Notes: a model not told the origin generated them from the sequence alone. DNA of 64,000 bases from Selenomonas sp. TAMA-11512 (GCF_037076525.1 NZ_AP029018.1:310001-374000), one strand, 5' to 3'; counted from the stretch's first letter, positions 7,990 through 17,986 are shown. Program-made: numbers and translations.

Positions 7990-9576
7990 TTGTCAAAAAA
8001 CATTTTATATAAAATAGTAAAAAAAATAGTGAATTTATTTCGGTTATCGGATTATGCGGACGATGAGAAACAATTTATAGAGTTTAATAAGAAGGATTGG
8101 GAGATGCCCTCTGAAGATTGCGAGGGTGTAATATACATATATGCGGGCGGTACGCTGGCCTATCAGGTAATTGGGGCAGCCATCGTAGGAAAAGCAATGG
8201 AGCGAATGTACAAAAAACGGCCGATTGTGCTTTTGGCAGGACCTGAAAAGGACTCTCGAACGAAAGCCGCTATTTATCACTCTTTTGGAATACAGGATTT
8301 TATAAATTTTAGAAAATTTAAACCGAGTACAATATGTAAGGTGCTCCGACAACTTTTGCGCTTTCGGGCTACTTGCAGTACAGGCGAGGATATATTGAAT
8401 TTTGAATTTATGGGACGAAAAATGGGGCACTATTTGTATGATGGTATCCTGCGCTGCTATGAGGGTAAATACACGATTCGAAGAAGGAATGAGCTTCGGC
8501 TGTTTGATTATATGAAGATGGCAGAATGGTTTTTGACAGCTTATCAATTAGATGAGTGCTTTAAAACATACCGGATAAAGGAATTAATCTACGTGGACTG
8601 GGATCACATGCCGCAGTCGGCGGCAGAATTTATCGCCAGAAAGTATGAAGCCATATTATATGTAGTATGCGAAGGATTTGTCATAAAGCAGGATGCGGGT
8701 AAGAGTGAAGGGTATCGTATAATAAAAAGCTTTGAGCCCATTCAGCGTGAATTTTGGGCATGGGTGGATACCCTATCCGATATGGAGGAAATTCAGAATT
8801 ACACGGAACAACGGCAAAAAGGAATCGCTCCGAAACAGATGGATATAGATGCATATAAGGATAAGCCGGTGCTTTCAAAGGAGGAGATATATGCATTATT
8901 CGGCATAAAGAATGATAAAAAGAATGTTGTTATAGCAGCGCATTCTTTCGCCGACTTACCGCATTGGTATAAAGGGGTAATCTATAGAGATTTTTATGAT
9001 TGGCTGGAAAAAACGATAGAGATACTGAATGAAAATGATAAGGTGAATGTCTTCTTGAAGGCGCACCCGTCTCGCTGGTTGTATGGCGAGGAAAATGCTG
9101 TAAACGAGCTGTTGGAACGCGTGGCACATCAGCATATATACGTATTACCGGATTATATAAGCACCGCTTCTGTAGCAGAAACCATGGATTACGTTGTTAC
9201 ATGCAATGGGACGATGGGCCTTGAGATGGCAGGGTTCGGCATCCCCGTATTTACAGCAGCGGAAGGCTATTGGACCGGTTATGGGATAGAAATATCTTCC
9301 GGTACCGCGGAAGAATACAGGGAGCATCTTATGCATATCGACAGCTATGAGCGGTTGGATAAGGAGACGCAGAAAACAGCAAGGCTGCTGCTGTATTATA
9401 TTTGGAATCAAAATCTATACAGGTGGACACTTTGCAATGATATAATTGATTTTGCGGATGGAATTAACTATCCTGCGGAGAATCAATATGCCGTGTTCAA
9501 TGAGGGCTTTAAGCAGGGAAGATCTTTTCGGGAGCCGAAATATGAAAATTGCTTGGAGGATATGCGTGAGAGATGA
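7990..9576 (+). CDS. capsule-polysaccharide-type glycosyltransferase
   Basis: 528 residues starting at TTG, with GGAGAGGGG about 10 bases upstream. The C-terminal half resembles the nucleotide-sugar-binding half of KpsS/KpsC- or CDP-glycerol-transferase-like proteins: VNVFLKAHPSRWLYG (about residue 355) and CNGTMGLEMAGFGIPVFTA (about 405-423) are the usual signatures. No signal peptide or membrane span is visible, so it probably acts at the inner face of the membrane. The base composition is poorer in GC than the core genes to the right, as in the rest of the glycan region. Donor and acceptor are unknown. Confidence 0.65.
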   Translation: MSKNILYKIVKKIVNLFRLSDYADDEKQFIEFNKKDWEMPSEDCEGVIYIYAGGTLAYQVIGAAIVGKAMERMYKKRPIVLLAGPEKDSRTKAAIYHSFGIQDFINFRKFKPSTICKVLRQLLRFRATCSTGEDILNFEFMGRKMGHYLYDGILRCYEGKYTIRRRNELRLFDYMKMAEWFLTAYQLDECFKTYRIKELIYVDWDHMPQSAAEFIARKYEAILYVVCEGFVIKQDAGKSEGYRIIKSFEPIQREFWAWVDTLSDMEEIQNYTEQRQKGIAPKQMDIDAYKDKPVLSKEEIYALFGIKNDKKNVVIAAHSFADLPHWYKGVIYRDFYDWLEKTIEILNENDKVNVFLKAHPSRWLYGEENAVNELLERVAHQHIYVLPDYISTASVAETMDYVVTCNGTMGLEMAGFGIPVFTAAEGYWTGYGIEISSGTAEEYREHLMHIDSYERLDKETQKTARLLLYYIWNQNLYRWTLCNDIIDFADGINYPAENQYAVFNEGFKQGRSFREPKYENCLEDMRER

Positions 9577-9603
9577 AAATAAGCGTAAGGACATACAGAT
9601 GAT

Positions 9604-9842
9604 GCCCGCGGATTACCGCACAGGACGAGGATTTATTGCGAGCAAGGACTGTTTACGCGTAAACAGTGCCCCGATAAGGATTTGCGATAAGGCATGGAGC
9701 GGCTACATGTCATCCTGATAAAAGAAGTTACGGTCGGTGAAGGAGCATCGTCAGGGCAGGTTCCGTTGTCTTATCCGCTGGTTACGGAGACGAGGCAGCT
9801 TTTTGGAACAGGACTATGCAGATATTACGGGGCAGTTACTTA
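9604..9842 (+). pseudogene. relic of acetyltransferase plus methyltransferase cassette
   Basis: Two fossil pieces are joined here. Bases 9604-9770 decode as DYRTGRGFIASKD..VNSAPIRICDKAW, closely matching the C-terminal part of the intact acetyltransferase at 26115 (DYRAGRNIIASKD..VNSEPIKICDKAW), after which the frame is lost. Bases 9785-9842 match the last codons of the methyltransferase pseudogene at 26751 (block ending DYTDITGQLLK; here DYADITGQLLR). This is the third trace of the cassette in the window. The intervening parts have been deleted and no function remains. Confidence 0.8.
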
Positions 9843-9895
9843 GATAAGATGTGATTGTTGCCGTGAACCCGATAAGAAATAAGGAGGTGTATGCT

Positions 9896-10834
9896 TTGCG
9901 AATCGTCCGATTTCAGGGTGGCTTGGGAAATCAGCTTTTTCAGCTGGCGTTTTTTCGTATGTTGGAATGCATGTATCCTGAAAGGAAAATAAAGGCGGAT
10001 TTGTCGGCCTATTGGCATACAACGTTTCATCAGGGATATGAGCTTGAAAGGATTTTCGACATTCGCTTGCCGCAGGCCACTCGCGGAGAAATAGCAAGAT
10101 ACTCCCCCTATCGGACGCTGCCTGAGAGACTTCCCATGGAGGTGCATCGAGCATGGCAGCGCATTTTGAAATATAAAAGCATATCGTATCCCAAAGAGTA
10201 TTTTTCCGAGCCGATGGATTCCATGGAGGAAAGTGACTATTTTATAGAGTCCTTATGGAAGAATGAAGCGTCAGTCATGTACCTGGACGGATTTTGGGTA
10301 TGGATGATGAGAGAAAAGTATAAAGTTCATGATAAAGAGATTGTCAGTTCATGGGAAAACAGGTTAAGGAGAGATTTGATTTTCCCGGAATACGTAGGGG
10401 AAAAACATGCTCAACTGATTGAGCGGATGAAGGCTGTACCATCCATATCTGTGCATATCCGCCGTGGCGATTATATCGGTACTATTTTTGATGCATGTGA
10501 CGAAGGCTATTATATCGGAGCTATGGAATACATTCTTCAGCAGCTGTCAGGGGAGGAGGAGATGTTTGTGTTCTCCGACGATATAGAGGCTGCAAGGAGC
10601 ATATTGCAGAAGGTGCAAATACCGATGCACTTCATAGAGGGAAATTACGGCAATAGAACTTTTGAAGATATGTATCTGATGAGTCAGTGTAAGCATCATA
10701 TAATCGCAAACAGCACGTTCTCCTATTGGGGTGCCCATTTGAGTGCATATGACGGCATCACGGTCGCGCCGAAGGAATATTATCGTAATACCCTCGGATT
10801 TTCGCTGTATGATGACGGTTGGAATTTGATTTGA
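9896..10834 (+). CDS. alpha-1,2-fucosyltransferase (family GT11)
   Basis: 312 residues. The start is the TTG at 9896, because a textbook AAGGAGGTG lies six bases before it and the family begins with this exact segment (RIVRFQGGLGNQLFQ). The donor-binding motif HIRRGDY is near residue 190, and the C-terminal FSDD..ANSTFSYWGAHLS block is also typical. GT11 enzymes move fucose from GDP-fucose to galactose or similar sugars in O-antigen and capsule. GDP-fucose can be made by gmd and fcl, 9 kb downstream. It is preceded by the fossil cassette, so the insertion or deletion there has not broken this gene. Confidence 0.9.
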   Translation: MRIVRFQGGLGNQLFQLAFFRMLECMYPERKIKADLSAYWHTTFHQGYELERIFDIRLPQATRGEIARYSPYRTLPERLPMEVHRAWQRILKYKSISYPKEYFSEPMDSMEESDYFIESLWKNEASVMYLDGFWVWMMREKYKVHDKEIVSSWENRLRRDLIFPEYVGEKHAQLIERMKAVPSISVHIRRGDYIGTIFDACDEGYYIGAMEYILQQLSGEEEMFVFSDDIEAARSILQKVQIPMHFIEGNYGNRTFEDMYLMSQCKHHIIANSTFSYWGAHLSAYDGITVAPKEYYRNTLGFSLYDDGWNLI

Positions 10835-10847
10835 CAGGAGGCTGAAT

Positions 10848-11597
10848 ATGGGGTTGAAGAAGCGGATAAAAGAGCTGCGTGCCCGTATTTTAGGCAGAGA
10901 TTTGAGTGTGCTGGATGAGCTGATATGGGGGCAGGTGTATACGAGTACGATTGCAGACAGCGAGTGGCTCGTGAACAAGTCCGTATCACCGGGCAGATGG
11001 GCAGTGGGATACAATTATCTCTACGTCTTATATCGGGCGCTTGATGAAGTGCGGCCGAAGCATATTTTGGAGTTGGGGCTCGGTCAGAGTACGAAAGTCA
11101 TCGGTCAGTATGCTGCCTACATGAATGCGATTGCCCCGCAAGAGACATCGCATCTCATCATAGAGCAGGATGCTTCGTGGGCGGAATTCTTTCTGGCAAA
11201 GCAGCAAGCTTATGTGAAGTCGTCGGAGCTCTTGATACTGCCTGTGGAGGAGCAGTGTGCAGACGGATGCACGTATGAAACATATCGTGGTTTTGCGGAT
11301 ACGATAAAAGCGAAGCAGATAGTGTTTAATCTTATTTCCGTAGACGCGCCGATCGGGGGGCAGGGAAGATATGGGCGCAGGGATATATTGTCCATTCTGC
11401 CGGATTGTTTATCCGATGATTTTGTTATACTGTTTGATGATTATGGATTTGAAATGGTAGAGCATTCGGTCGTGGAAGCGGAGCAGCTGCTTGCGAAATG
11501 CGGGATTCGCTTTGCCGGTGCGGTCTATAGCGGCGCGGGACATAAAAAAATATATGTGATAGCGTCGGAGAAGTGGAAATTTCTGACCACGCTATAA
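10848..11597 (+). CDS. methyltransferase-like protein in glycan cluster
   Basis: 249 residues. HILELGLGQSTKVIGQY (about residue 70) looks like a SAM-binding motif I, an acidic EQD follows at the expected distance, and LISVDAPIGGQGRYGRRDIL (about 165) resembles the active-site strand of methyltransferases of the Methyltransf_24 group. It begins 13 bases after the fucosyltransferase with an AGGAGG site and ends 19 bases before the amidotransferase. Inference: methylates a sugar of the same repeat unit. The family assignment rests on motif shape only. Confidence 0.6.
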   Translation: MGLKKRIKELRARILGRDLSVLDELIWGQVYTSTIADSEWLVNKSVSPGRWAVGYNYLYVLYRALDEVRPKHILELGLGQSTKVIGQYAAYMNAIAPQETSHLIIEQDASWAEFFLAKQQAYVKSSELLILPVEEQCADGCTYETYRGFADTIKAKQIVFNLISVDAPIGGQGRYGRRDILSILPDCLSDDFVILFDDYGFEMVEHSVVEAEQLLAKCGIRFAGAVYSGAGHKKIYVIASEKWKFLTTL

Positions 11598-11616
11598 GTA
11601 TGAGTGGGGTGTTGAC

Positions 11617-13536
11617 ATGTGCGGTATAGCCGGCATTGTAGACAATCATCTGCAGCAGGGACATAAAGGTCATGTGCAGGCTATGAAGAATGCCATCCGT
11701 TACCGCGGGCCTGACGGTAACGGAATCGATGAGATGGTCGCGTGTACGCTGGGGCATGTGCGTCTCTCTATCGTAGATATTGCGGGTGGACATCAGCCGA
11801 TGCGAAATCACGCCGGACATTTGGGACTGGTGTTCAATGGCGAAATCTACGGCTATAAGGAGATTCGTAAAGAGCTTGCATCGGATGGATATCCTTTTCA
11901 TACACAGGGGGACACGGAGGTCATTCTGGCGCTCTATGAAAAATATGGACGCGAGATGCTGTCCCGTTTGCCGGGGATGTTTGCCTTTGCGATATGGGAC
12001 GAGCGAAGCCGGGAGCTTTTTGCGGCGCGTGATCGCTTTGGTGAGAAGCCCTTTTACTATGCTGTCGGTCGTCACGGGGAGTTTATCTTTGCCTCCGAAA
12101 TCAAGGCCATTCTTGCGAGCGGACTGATCGATCCTGAGATTGATGCGCCGCAGGTGGCGTGGTATCTCAACATGTCGTATGTAAACCCGATGAAGACCGT
12201 CTATAAGAATATCTATACGTTGCCGCCGGCGCATGTTCTCTATTATCATGACGGCGAGCTGTCTGTCAGGCGGTATTGGTCCTTGCCGCAGACGATGACG
12301 GGATTGTCGGATGCGGAGGCTGTTGAGGGATTCAAGGCTCTTTTTGAGCAGTCTGTACGCCGTCAGTTGGTAGCGGATGTGCCGGTTTGTGCGTTTTTGT
12401 CCGGCGGGCTGGACTCCGGTACGGTGGTGGCGGTTGCTTCGGAGTATGCAAGCAATCTCACAACACTTTCTTTTGCGTTCCGTGAGGGAGGGGTGGATGA
12501 ATCGGCGGCGGCCCGCTCCATGGCGGAGAGATACGGTACAAACCATATCGAATTGCGCGATGAGGATTTCGATATAGCAGAGCTCCTGTGGAAGATGCAG
12601 GAGATTTTTGATGAGCCTTTTGCCGATCCGGCGGCAATCCCCGCATATCTGATTGCGAAGCATGCTCGTGAGCATGCGAAGGTCGTCATTACAGGGGATG
12701 CCGGCGATGAGGTGCTGGGCGGTTACAGCGCAGCGTATAGAAGTTTTTTATATAGACATATGTATGAACGGCGATCGAAAGCGTGCAGGACGGCGGAACG
12801 GCTCCTGTATCGCGGTGGTCAATTCGGTTTTCGTGCGGCTAGGAGTGCGATACGTCGTTTGGGGCGCAAAGGAGGCTGGGCGGAGAACGCTCGTGAGCTC
12901 GATATGCGCATACGGCTGGCTGCTATGGATATGGCGGATATCGGGGGAGGAAAGACGGATGTAGAACTTCATCGAGCAAGACGACATATGCTGAGTGACG
13001 CATGGAATATGAGTCTCTTGGGCGGCAGATTCGACGACGTGCCTATGGATATGGACGGATATCTGGGTGGGGGCGCAATCGATGATGTTATACGATTGGA
13101 TCTCCTAGAGTATCTGCCCGGGAATGGCCTTGTCAAGACGGATCGAACAACAATGGCCGTATCTTTAGAGAGTCGGACTCCATTTCTGGATGTGGATTTA
13201 GCGGAATTCTGCATAGCGCAGCCCTTTCATCGCAAGGTGCGGGGATCTACGGAGAAATGGATGCTCCGGGCGGCATTTGAGGAAAAGTGGACAGTGCCTG
13301 TTAAGACGGCGATCAAGAACGGATTTTCACCGCCCTTCGGACTATGGCTTCAGAAGCCCGGGGTGAAGAAACTGCTGGAGGAATATCTGGAGGACTCCTC
13401 AGCGAAGATATATCAGTTGGGCTTGGTTCGGCATGATGCCGTGCAGGGAATCATGCGAGAGCGCAGAAGCATGGCATGGCCGACGTGGAGTCTATTGCAG
13501 CTCGCCATGTGGTGTGACAGGCATCCTTGCAGGTGA
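11617..13536 (+). CDS. asnB: AsnB-type glutamine amidotransferase
   Basis: 639 residues, normal for the family. The glutaminase domain starts with the catalytic Cys2 (MCGIAGIVD) and carries YRGPDG and FNGEIYG; the synthase domain has the ATP pyrophosphatase loop SGGLDSG near residue 262 and GDAGDEVLGGY near 364. The family makes asparagine, but copies inside polysaccharide clusters often amidate sugar uronic acids. The next gene makes UDP-glucuronate-type donors, which favours that role here (inference). The C-terminal PVKTAIKNGFSPPFG segment is also usual. Confidence 0.85.
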   Translation: MCGIAGIVDNHLQQGHKGHVQAMKNAIRYRGPDGNGIDEMVACTLGHVRLSIVDIAGGHQPMRNHAGHLGLVFNGEIYGYKEIRKELASDGYPFHTQGDTEVILALYEKYGREMLSRLPGMFAFAIWDERSRELFAARDRFGEKPFYYAVGRHGEFIFASEIKAILASGLIDPEIDAPQVAWYLNMSYVNPMKTVYKNIYTLPPAHVLYYHDGELSVRRYWSLPQTMTGLSDAEAVEGFKALFEQSVRRQLVADVPVCAFLSGGLDSGTVVAVASEYASNLTTLSFAFREGGVDESAAARSMAERYGTNHIELRDEDFDIAELLWKMQEIFDEPFADPAAIPAYLIAKHAREHAKVVITGDAGDEVLGGYSAAYRSFLYRHMYERRSKACRTAERLLYRGGQFGFRAARSAIRRLGRKGGWAENARELDMRIRLAAMDMADIGGGKTDVELHRARRHMLSDAWNMSLLGGRFDDVPMDMDGYLGGGAIDDVIRLDLLEYLPGNGLVKTDRTTMAVSLESRTPFLDVDLAEFCIAQPFHRKVRGSTEKWMLRAAFEEKWTVPVKTAIKNGFSPPFGLWLQKPGVKKLLEEYLEDSSAKIYQLGLVRHDAVQGIMRERRSMAWPTWSLLQLAMWCDRHPCR

Positions 13537-13540
13537 CAAG

Positions 13541-13569
13541 TACCCTCTGCTATGTTATAGTAGAGGGTA
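13541..13569 (+). promoter_or_regulatory. hairpin between asnB and ugd
   Basis: Perfect 8-base stem (TACCCTCT / AGAGGGTA) around a 13-base AT-rich loop. It is not followed by a T-run, so it is not a standard terminator; it may limit transcription or stabilise the asnB end. Confidence 0.4.
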
Positions 13570-13593
13570 TAGTTGTATAAGGGAGCGGGCGAT

Positions 13594-14808
13594 ATGAACA
13601 TAGCGGTTGCGGGTATGGGATATGTGGGGCTGTCACAGGCTGTTCTTCTGGCTCGGCGCCACGCGGTGACGGTTGTTGACGTGATGCCGGAGAAAGTGGA
13701 GCTGCTCAATCGAGGAAAATCACCGATACAGGATCGGGAAATCGAAGAGTATCTGGCATCACACAAGCTGAATATCAAGGCGACGCTTGACGGAAAAAGC
13801 GCGTATCAAGAGGCGGAGCTTGTCATCGTAGCGACACCGACGAACTACAGCGCGAAAGAGGATTATTTCGATACGAGCGCGGTAGAAGCTGTGCTGCATG
13901 AGGTTGAGAAAATAAATCCGCAAGCGACTGTCGTCATAAAGTCTACCATACCTGTCGGCTATATGGAGAGCATTCGCTTGCGATACGATATAAAGAAGCT
14001 GCTTTTCAGTCCGGAGTTTCTCCGAGAGTCCCGTGCTCTCTATGACAATCTGTACCCGAGCCGTATCATCGTGGGGACGGATTTGAAGGATGCCGTACTG
14101 GTTGAAGAGGCGGAGCGGTTTTTGCGGCTGCTGCAGGAAGGCGCGATTAAGGAAGATGTGGAAACGCTCGTGATGGGCTATACGGAGGCGGAGGCGGTCA
14201 AGCTCTTTGCGAACACATATCTGGCGTTGCGCGTGTCGTACTTTAACGAGCTGGACACATATGCGGAGGCTAAGGGGCTGGATACCGCGAAGATCATACG
14301 CGGGATATGCCTTGACCCTCGTATCGGTGACAGCTACAACAATCCGTCGTTCGGCTATGGAGGGTATTGTCTGCCGAAGGATACGAAGCAGCTCCTCGCA
14401 AACTACAAAAATGTGCCGGAGCGGCTCATTGAGGCTATTGTCGAGAGCAATCGCACGCGGAAGGACTTCATCGCCGACAGGGTGCTGGAGAAGGCGGGCT
14501 TTGATGAAAATGATGCCGCCTCTGCGGCGACGGTGGGCGTATACCGCCTGACGATGAAGGCGAACAGCGATAACTTTCGGCAGAGTGCTGTCCAAGGGAT
14601 TATAAAGCGCGTGCGGGCGAAGGGCGCGACGGTTATCATCTATGAGCCGACGCTGGAAGACGGGAGCAGGTTTTTCGGCAATCAGGTTTGTAATGATTTT
14701 GAGGAGTTCGCGCGATCCTGTGACGTCATCATAGCAAACCGCTATGACAGCGCCCTTGATACTGTGAGAGATAAAGTGTATACGAGAGATCTCTATCATA
14801 GGGATTGA
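13594..14808 (+). CDS. ugd: UDP-glucose/nucleotide-sugar 6-dehydrogenase
   Basis: 404 residues from the ATG at 13594 (site GGGAGCGGG upstream; a TTG at 13573 is less likely). NAD motif AGMGYVGLS at the N-terminus, central domain with [12 protein letters not shown], and the catalytic cysteine in [14 protein letters not shown] near residue 255. The family oxidises UDP-glucose or UDP-ManNAc in two steps to the uronic acid. The length and [19 protein letters not shown] segment fit the short bacterial UDP-glucose dehydrogenase group. The stop overlaps the alternative start of the next gene. Confidence 0.88.
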   Translation: MNIAVAGMGYVGLSQAVLLARRHAVTVVDVMPEKVELLNRGKSPIQDREIEEYLASHKLNIKATLDGKSAYQEAELVIVATPTNYSAKEDYFDTSAVEAVLHEVEKINPQATVVIKSTIPVGYMESIRLRYDIKKLLFSPEFLRESRALYDNLYPSRIIVGTDLKDAVLVEEAERFLRLLQEGAIKEDVETLVMGYTEAEAVKLFANTYLALRVSYFNELDTYAEAKGLDTAKIIRGICLDPRIGDSYNNPSFGYGGYCLPKDTKQLLANYKNVPERLIEAIVESNRTRKDFIADRVLEKAGFDENDAASAATVGVYRLTMKANSDNFRQSAVQGIIKRVRAKGATVIIYEPTLEDGSRFFGNQVCNDFEEFARSCDVIIANRYDSALDTVRDKVYTRDLYHRD

Positions 14809-14861
14809 TGCATATATTCGTGATTCCCTGTACTGAGCATTTATGGAATAAGGAGAAGCAG

Positions 14862-15833
14862 ATGTTCGTAAAAGACCTGCCCTGGTATACAGATATAGAA
14901 GAGCATAAGAGATTCATGGAGAATCTGGCGCCTATCGTGCTTTTTACCTACAATCGCCCCGATCACACACGGCAGACCGTTGAGGCGCTGCAGCGAAATG
15001 TCTATGCAAAGGAGAGCGTTTTATACATCTGCTCTGACGCGCCGAAGACGGAGACTGCAGCGGAAGCTGTGCAGGCGGTGCGCGACTATCTCCATACGAT
15101 TGATGGATTCCGTGAAGTCCATATCATTCTCCGTGAGCAGAACCGGGGCTTGGCCGAGAATATCATAGACGGGGTCACGCAGATTGTCAGCCAATACGGA
15201 AAAATCATCGTGCTTGAGGATGACATCGTCACGGGGAAATACTTTTTGAAGTATATGAACGATGCATTGGAGTGCTATAAGGATGAAGACAGGGTGATGA
15301 TGGTCCATGGGCATAATGTTTATATTGCACAGGATGAGCGGTTGGATGAAACATTCTTCATAGAATCAGGTGGCTGTTGGGGATGGGCGACATGGGTGAA
15401 TGCTTGGAAGCGCTTCGACAGAAACCCTGAAGAATTGTTGAAAAAAGTAACGAAGGAGCAGAAATATCGAATCAATTTCGATGACGTGATGCCTAACCAA
15501 TGGGAGCAAGTAGAGCAGAATGCGGATGGACGCTTATATACGTGGGGGGTTTTTTGGCATGCCTGTATTGTTCTGCAGAGAGGATTAGGTCTTTTTCCAA
15601 AAAGAAACCTTGCTTACAACATAGGATTTGACGGCTCCGGAGAGCATGATCATATTTTTGGGTCGCAGATAATAGAGGAAAGACAGGATGAAGAGATACA
15701 ATACTTTCCCGATAAAATTGAGGAAAATGCATTGGCGAGAGAGAAAGTGAAAGAATCTTTCCTAAAAAAGAAACCATCGCAAATAAGACGCATTCTGCAC
15801 AAGATATATGCAGCTCTGAAAAGATGCCGGTAG
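14862..15833 (+). CDS. glycosyltransferase, GT2/GT-A-like
   Basis: 323 residues from the ATG at 14862, which has AAGGAG six bases upstream; an earlier ATG at 14808 overlaps the ugd stop but has no clear site. APIVLFTYNRPDHTRQTVEAL (about residue 25-45) is the start of a nucleotide-sugar-binding domain, VLEDDIVTG (about 105) gives the DxD-like metal motif and GGCWGWATWVNAWKRF (about 165) is shared with hypothetical sugar transferases of this type. No membrane segments. Substrate unknown. Confidence 0.75.
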   Translation: MFVKDLPWYTDIEEHKRFMENLAPIVLFTYNRPDHTRQTVEALQRNVYAKESVLYICSDAPKTETAAEAVQAVRDYLHTIDGFREVHIILREQNRGLAENIIDGVTQIVSQYGKIIVLEDDIVTGKYFLKYMNDALECYKDEDRVMMVHGHNVYIAQDERLDETFFIESGGCWGWATWVNAWKRFDRNPEELLKKVTKEQKYRINFDDVMPNQWEQVEQNADGRLYTWGVFWHACIVLQRGLGLFPKRNLAYNIGFDGSGEHDHIFGSQIIEERQDEEIQYFPDKIEENALAREKVKESFLKKKPSQIRRILHKIYAALKRCR

Positions 15834-15909
15834 TATGCAGCCGTCTCCATCGGATGATGATAGGGTGACGCATTTAAGAATGGATAAGATATTAGGCAAA
15901 GGACTGGAA

Positions 15910-16854
15910 ATGGAAAAGAAGCGTGTTCTGGTGACGGGGGCGGCGGGCTTTATCGGTCGCTATACGGCAAGAGAATATCATGCAAACGGCTATTATGTCG
16001 TGGGGATCGGGCACGGAACGCCGGATTCCACGGAGGCGGAAGCGTGGGGAATCGACGAGTGGCACAGTGCTGCTGTCGATATGGATTCGCTGCAAAGCTA
16101 TGCTTCGGATGTGAGCCTCATAGTCCATTGCGCGGGCAGCGGATCAGTTGGATTCTCTGTGATGAACCCGATGAACGATTTTGAACGCACGGTTTGGACG
16201 ACCCATTATGTGCTCGAATACATTCGCATTCTTTCTCCAAAGACGCGATTGCTGTACCCATCCAGTGCGGCTGTTTATGGAACCCAAGAAACAATTCCAT
16301 TGACAACCGACATGACACCGAATCCGATTTCTCCTTATGGCGTGCATAAAAATATTGTAGAAGAGTTATGTGTCATGTACGCGAAGCAATATGGCGTTCG
16401 TGCAGCCGTGCTTCGCTTGTTTTCGGTATATGGCGCCGGATTGAAAAAACAGTTACTTTGGGATGCCTGCAGCAAGCTGTCACAGGGGGGTAATACCTTT
16501 TGGGGAACCGGCGAGGAGACGAGAGACTGGGTGCACGTTTCCGATGTGGCAAAGGCGTTTCTTGAGGCAGGGGAAAAGGCTTCGCCGGAATGCCCTGTCG
16601 TTAATGTGGGAAGCGGTCAGGCAGTAAAAATCAAAGATATTCTCGGCATGCTTTTTGAAGCATATGGTACGCGGGAACGTCCATCATTCGGAGGAGAAAT
16701 CAATGTAGGAAATCCGAGTCATTATGTAGCCGACATTGGCGTGATTACTGCATGGGGATGGGTGCCTTCCATGGATTTAGCTCAAGGAATAGAGGATTAT
16801 GTAAGGTGGTATAAGGCGCATGACAAGGGTGGTGTTCCTGCTCAATCTCGATAA
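15910..16854 (+). CDS. NAD-dependent sugar epimerase/dehydratase
   Basis: 314 residues from ATG 15910 (an earlier ATG at 15835 gives 25 unlikely residues). RVLVTGAAGFIGRYTA binds the cofactor, SSAAVYGTQE and YGVHKNI carry the Ser and Tyr-x-x-x-Lys active site, and RDWVHVSDVAKAF is the usual substrate-domain strand. Extended SDR enzymes of this type epimerise, reduce or dehydrate nucleotide sugars. The last 35 bases overlap the next gene, which points to tight coupling. Exact sugar unknown. Confidence 0.85.
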   Translation: MEKKRVLVTGAAGFIGRYTAREYHANGYYVVGIGHGTPDSTEAEAWGIDEWHSAAVDMDSLQSYASDVSLIVHCAGSGSVGFSVMNPMNDFERTVWTTHYVLEYIRILSPKTRLLYPSSAAVYGTQETIPLTTDMTPNPISPYGVHKNIVEELCVMYAKQYGVRAAVLRLFSVYGAGLKKQLLWDACSKLSQGGNTFWGTGEETRDWVHVSDVAKAFLEAGEKASPECPVVNVGSGQAVKIKDILGMLFEAYGTRERPSFGGEINVGNPSHYVADIGVITAWGWVPSMDLAQGIEDYVRWYKAHDKGGVPAQSR

Positions 16855-17986
16855 GTCATGGATGGGCGGTGTCAACTACTATAAAAATCTGCTGCAGGCG
16901 ATCGGGGAGTATGCGGGAGAGCGGCTGTCTGTGCTTGTGCTGGTGCCAAAAGGCGCGGATATCTGTCTCTTAGGCGAACTGCCGTCAAGTATAGAGGTCA
17001 GGAAATCCGCAATGGTGACTCGCGGCTCTGTACCGTGGTTCCTGCGCAAGGTGCTGATAAAGCTCCTGAAAAGAGACTACATGCTTTCCCGATACTTGAA
17101 AGGGCAAGGCGTTTCTGTTCTGTCGCACTATGGGGAGGCCGCCTCCTGTCCGGGGCTGAAGATACTTTCATGGATTCCGGACTTTCAGGAAAAGCACTGC
17201 CCTGCTTTTTTCATGGTAGAAGAAATCTCCTCTCGGGATCGGGACCATCTGCGTCAGGCACAGATGTCCGATGCAGTCATTCTGAGCAGTCACAATGCCG
17301 CACAGGATTTTGCGCGCTTTTATGCTGCGTATAAGGATAAAGCCGCCGTGCTGCAGTTCGTGCCGACGATGACCTATACAGGTGCTGTGGATGGAGATGT
17401 GTTGGAGAGATATGGCTTGCCGGAAAAGTTTTTCTTCCTGCCGAATCAGTACTGGGCGCACAAGAATCACAAAATCGTGCTGGAGGCATTAGCCGCTTTG
17501 AAAGAGATCGGAGAAGGCGAGGACATTGTCGTCGTATCTACCGGCGGCACGGAGGACTATCGGAATCCGACGCACATAGAGGAGTTGCGGGCATATATCA
17601 GAAACCGGCAATTGGAGGAAAGCTACAGAATCTTGGGCATGATACCTTACGCGGATGTGCAGTCTTTGGCAAAGCTTTGTCACGCGTACATCAATCCTTC
17701 CTTCTTTGAGGGGTGGAGTACGACGGTGGAAGAAGCGAAATATCAGGGGAAGTGCATTCTGCTGTCGGATATAGGGATTCATCGGGAGCAGAATCCGAAG
17801 CATGGCGTGTTTTTCAACCCGAATGACGCGAGAGAATTGGCCGGAAAGATGCTGGAGGTGTGGACGGCTCCCCGTGTCGAGACGGATATAGCGGAATTGA
17901 AATCATATTACGAAACGATGCGGAAGAAGTTCGCGGAGGATTATGTGAAGATCGTGGAGAGTGTTCGTATATCAAGCTTTTTATGA
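16820..17986 (+). CDS. glycosyltransferase family 4 (GT-B)
   Basis: 388 residues. GGVNYYKNLLQ near the N-terminus is the acceptor-side signature. The donor-side domain shows FFLPNQYWAHKNHKIVLEAL (about residue 195) and NPSFFEGWSTTVEEAKYQGK (about 292), with the EX7E-type glutamates of GT4 enzymes. Overlaps the epimerase gene by 35 bases. It is the last gene of the left-hand glycan block; an AT-rich gap of 213 bases follows. Confidence 0.85.
   Translation: MTRVVFLLNLDKSWMGGVNYYKNLLQAIGEYAGERLSVLVLVPKGADICLLGELPSSIEVRKSAMVTRGSVPWFLRKVLIKLLKRDYMLSRYLKGQGVSVLSHYGEAASCPGLKILSWIPDFQEKHCPAFFMVEEISSRDRDHLRQAQMSDAVILSSHNAAQDFARFYAAYKDKAAVLQFVPTMTYTGAVDGDVLERYGLPEKFFFLPNQYWAHKNHKIVLEALAALKEIGEGEDIVVVSTGGTEDYRNPTHIEELRAYIRNRQLEESYRILGMIPYADVQSLAKLCHAYINPSFFEGWSTTVEEAKYQGKCILLSDIGIHREQNPKHGVFFNPNDARELAGKMLEVWTAPRVETDIAELKSYYETMRKKFAEDYVKIVESVRISSFL

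Noticed and set aside
11425-12675. A 416-codon minus-strand frame over asnB
   Set aside because: The asnB catalytic motifs are on the plus strand; the antisense frame has no supporting feature.
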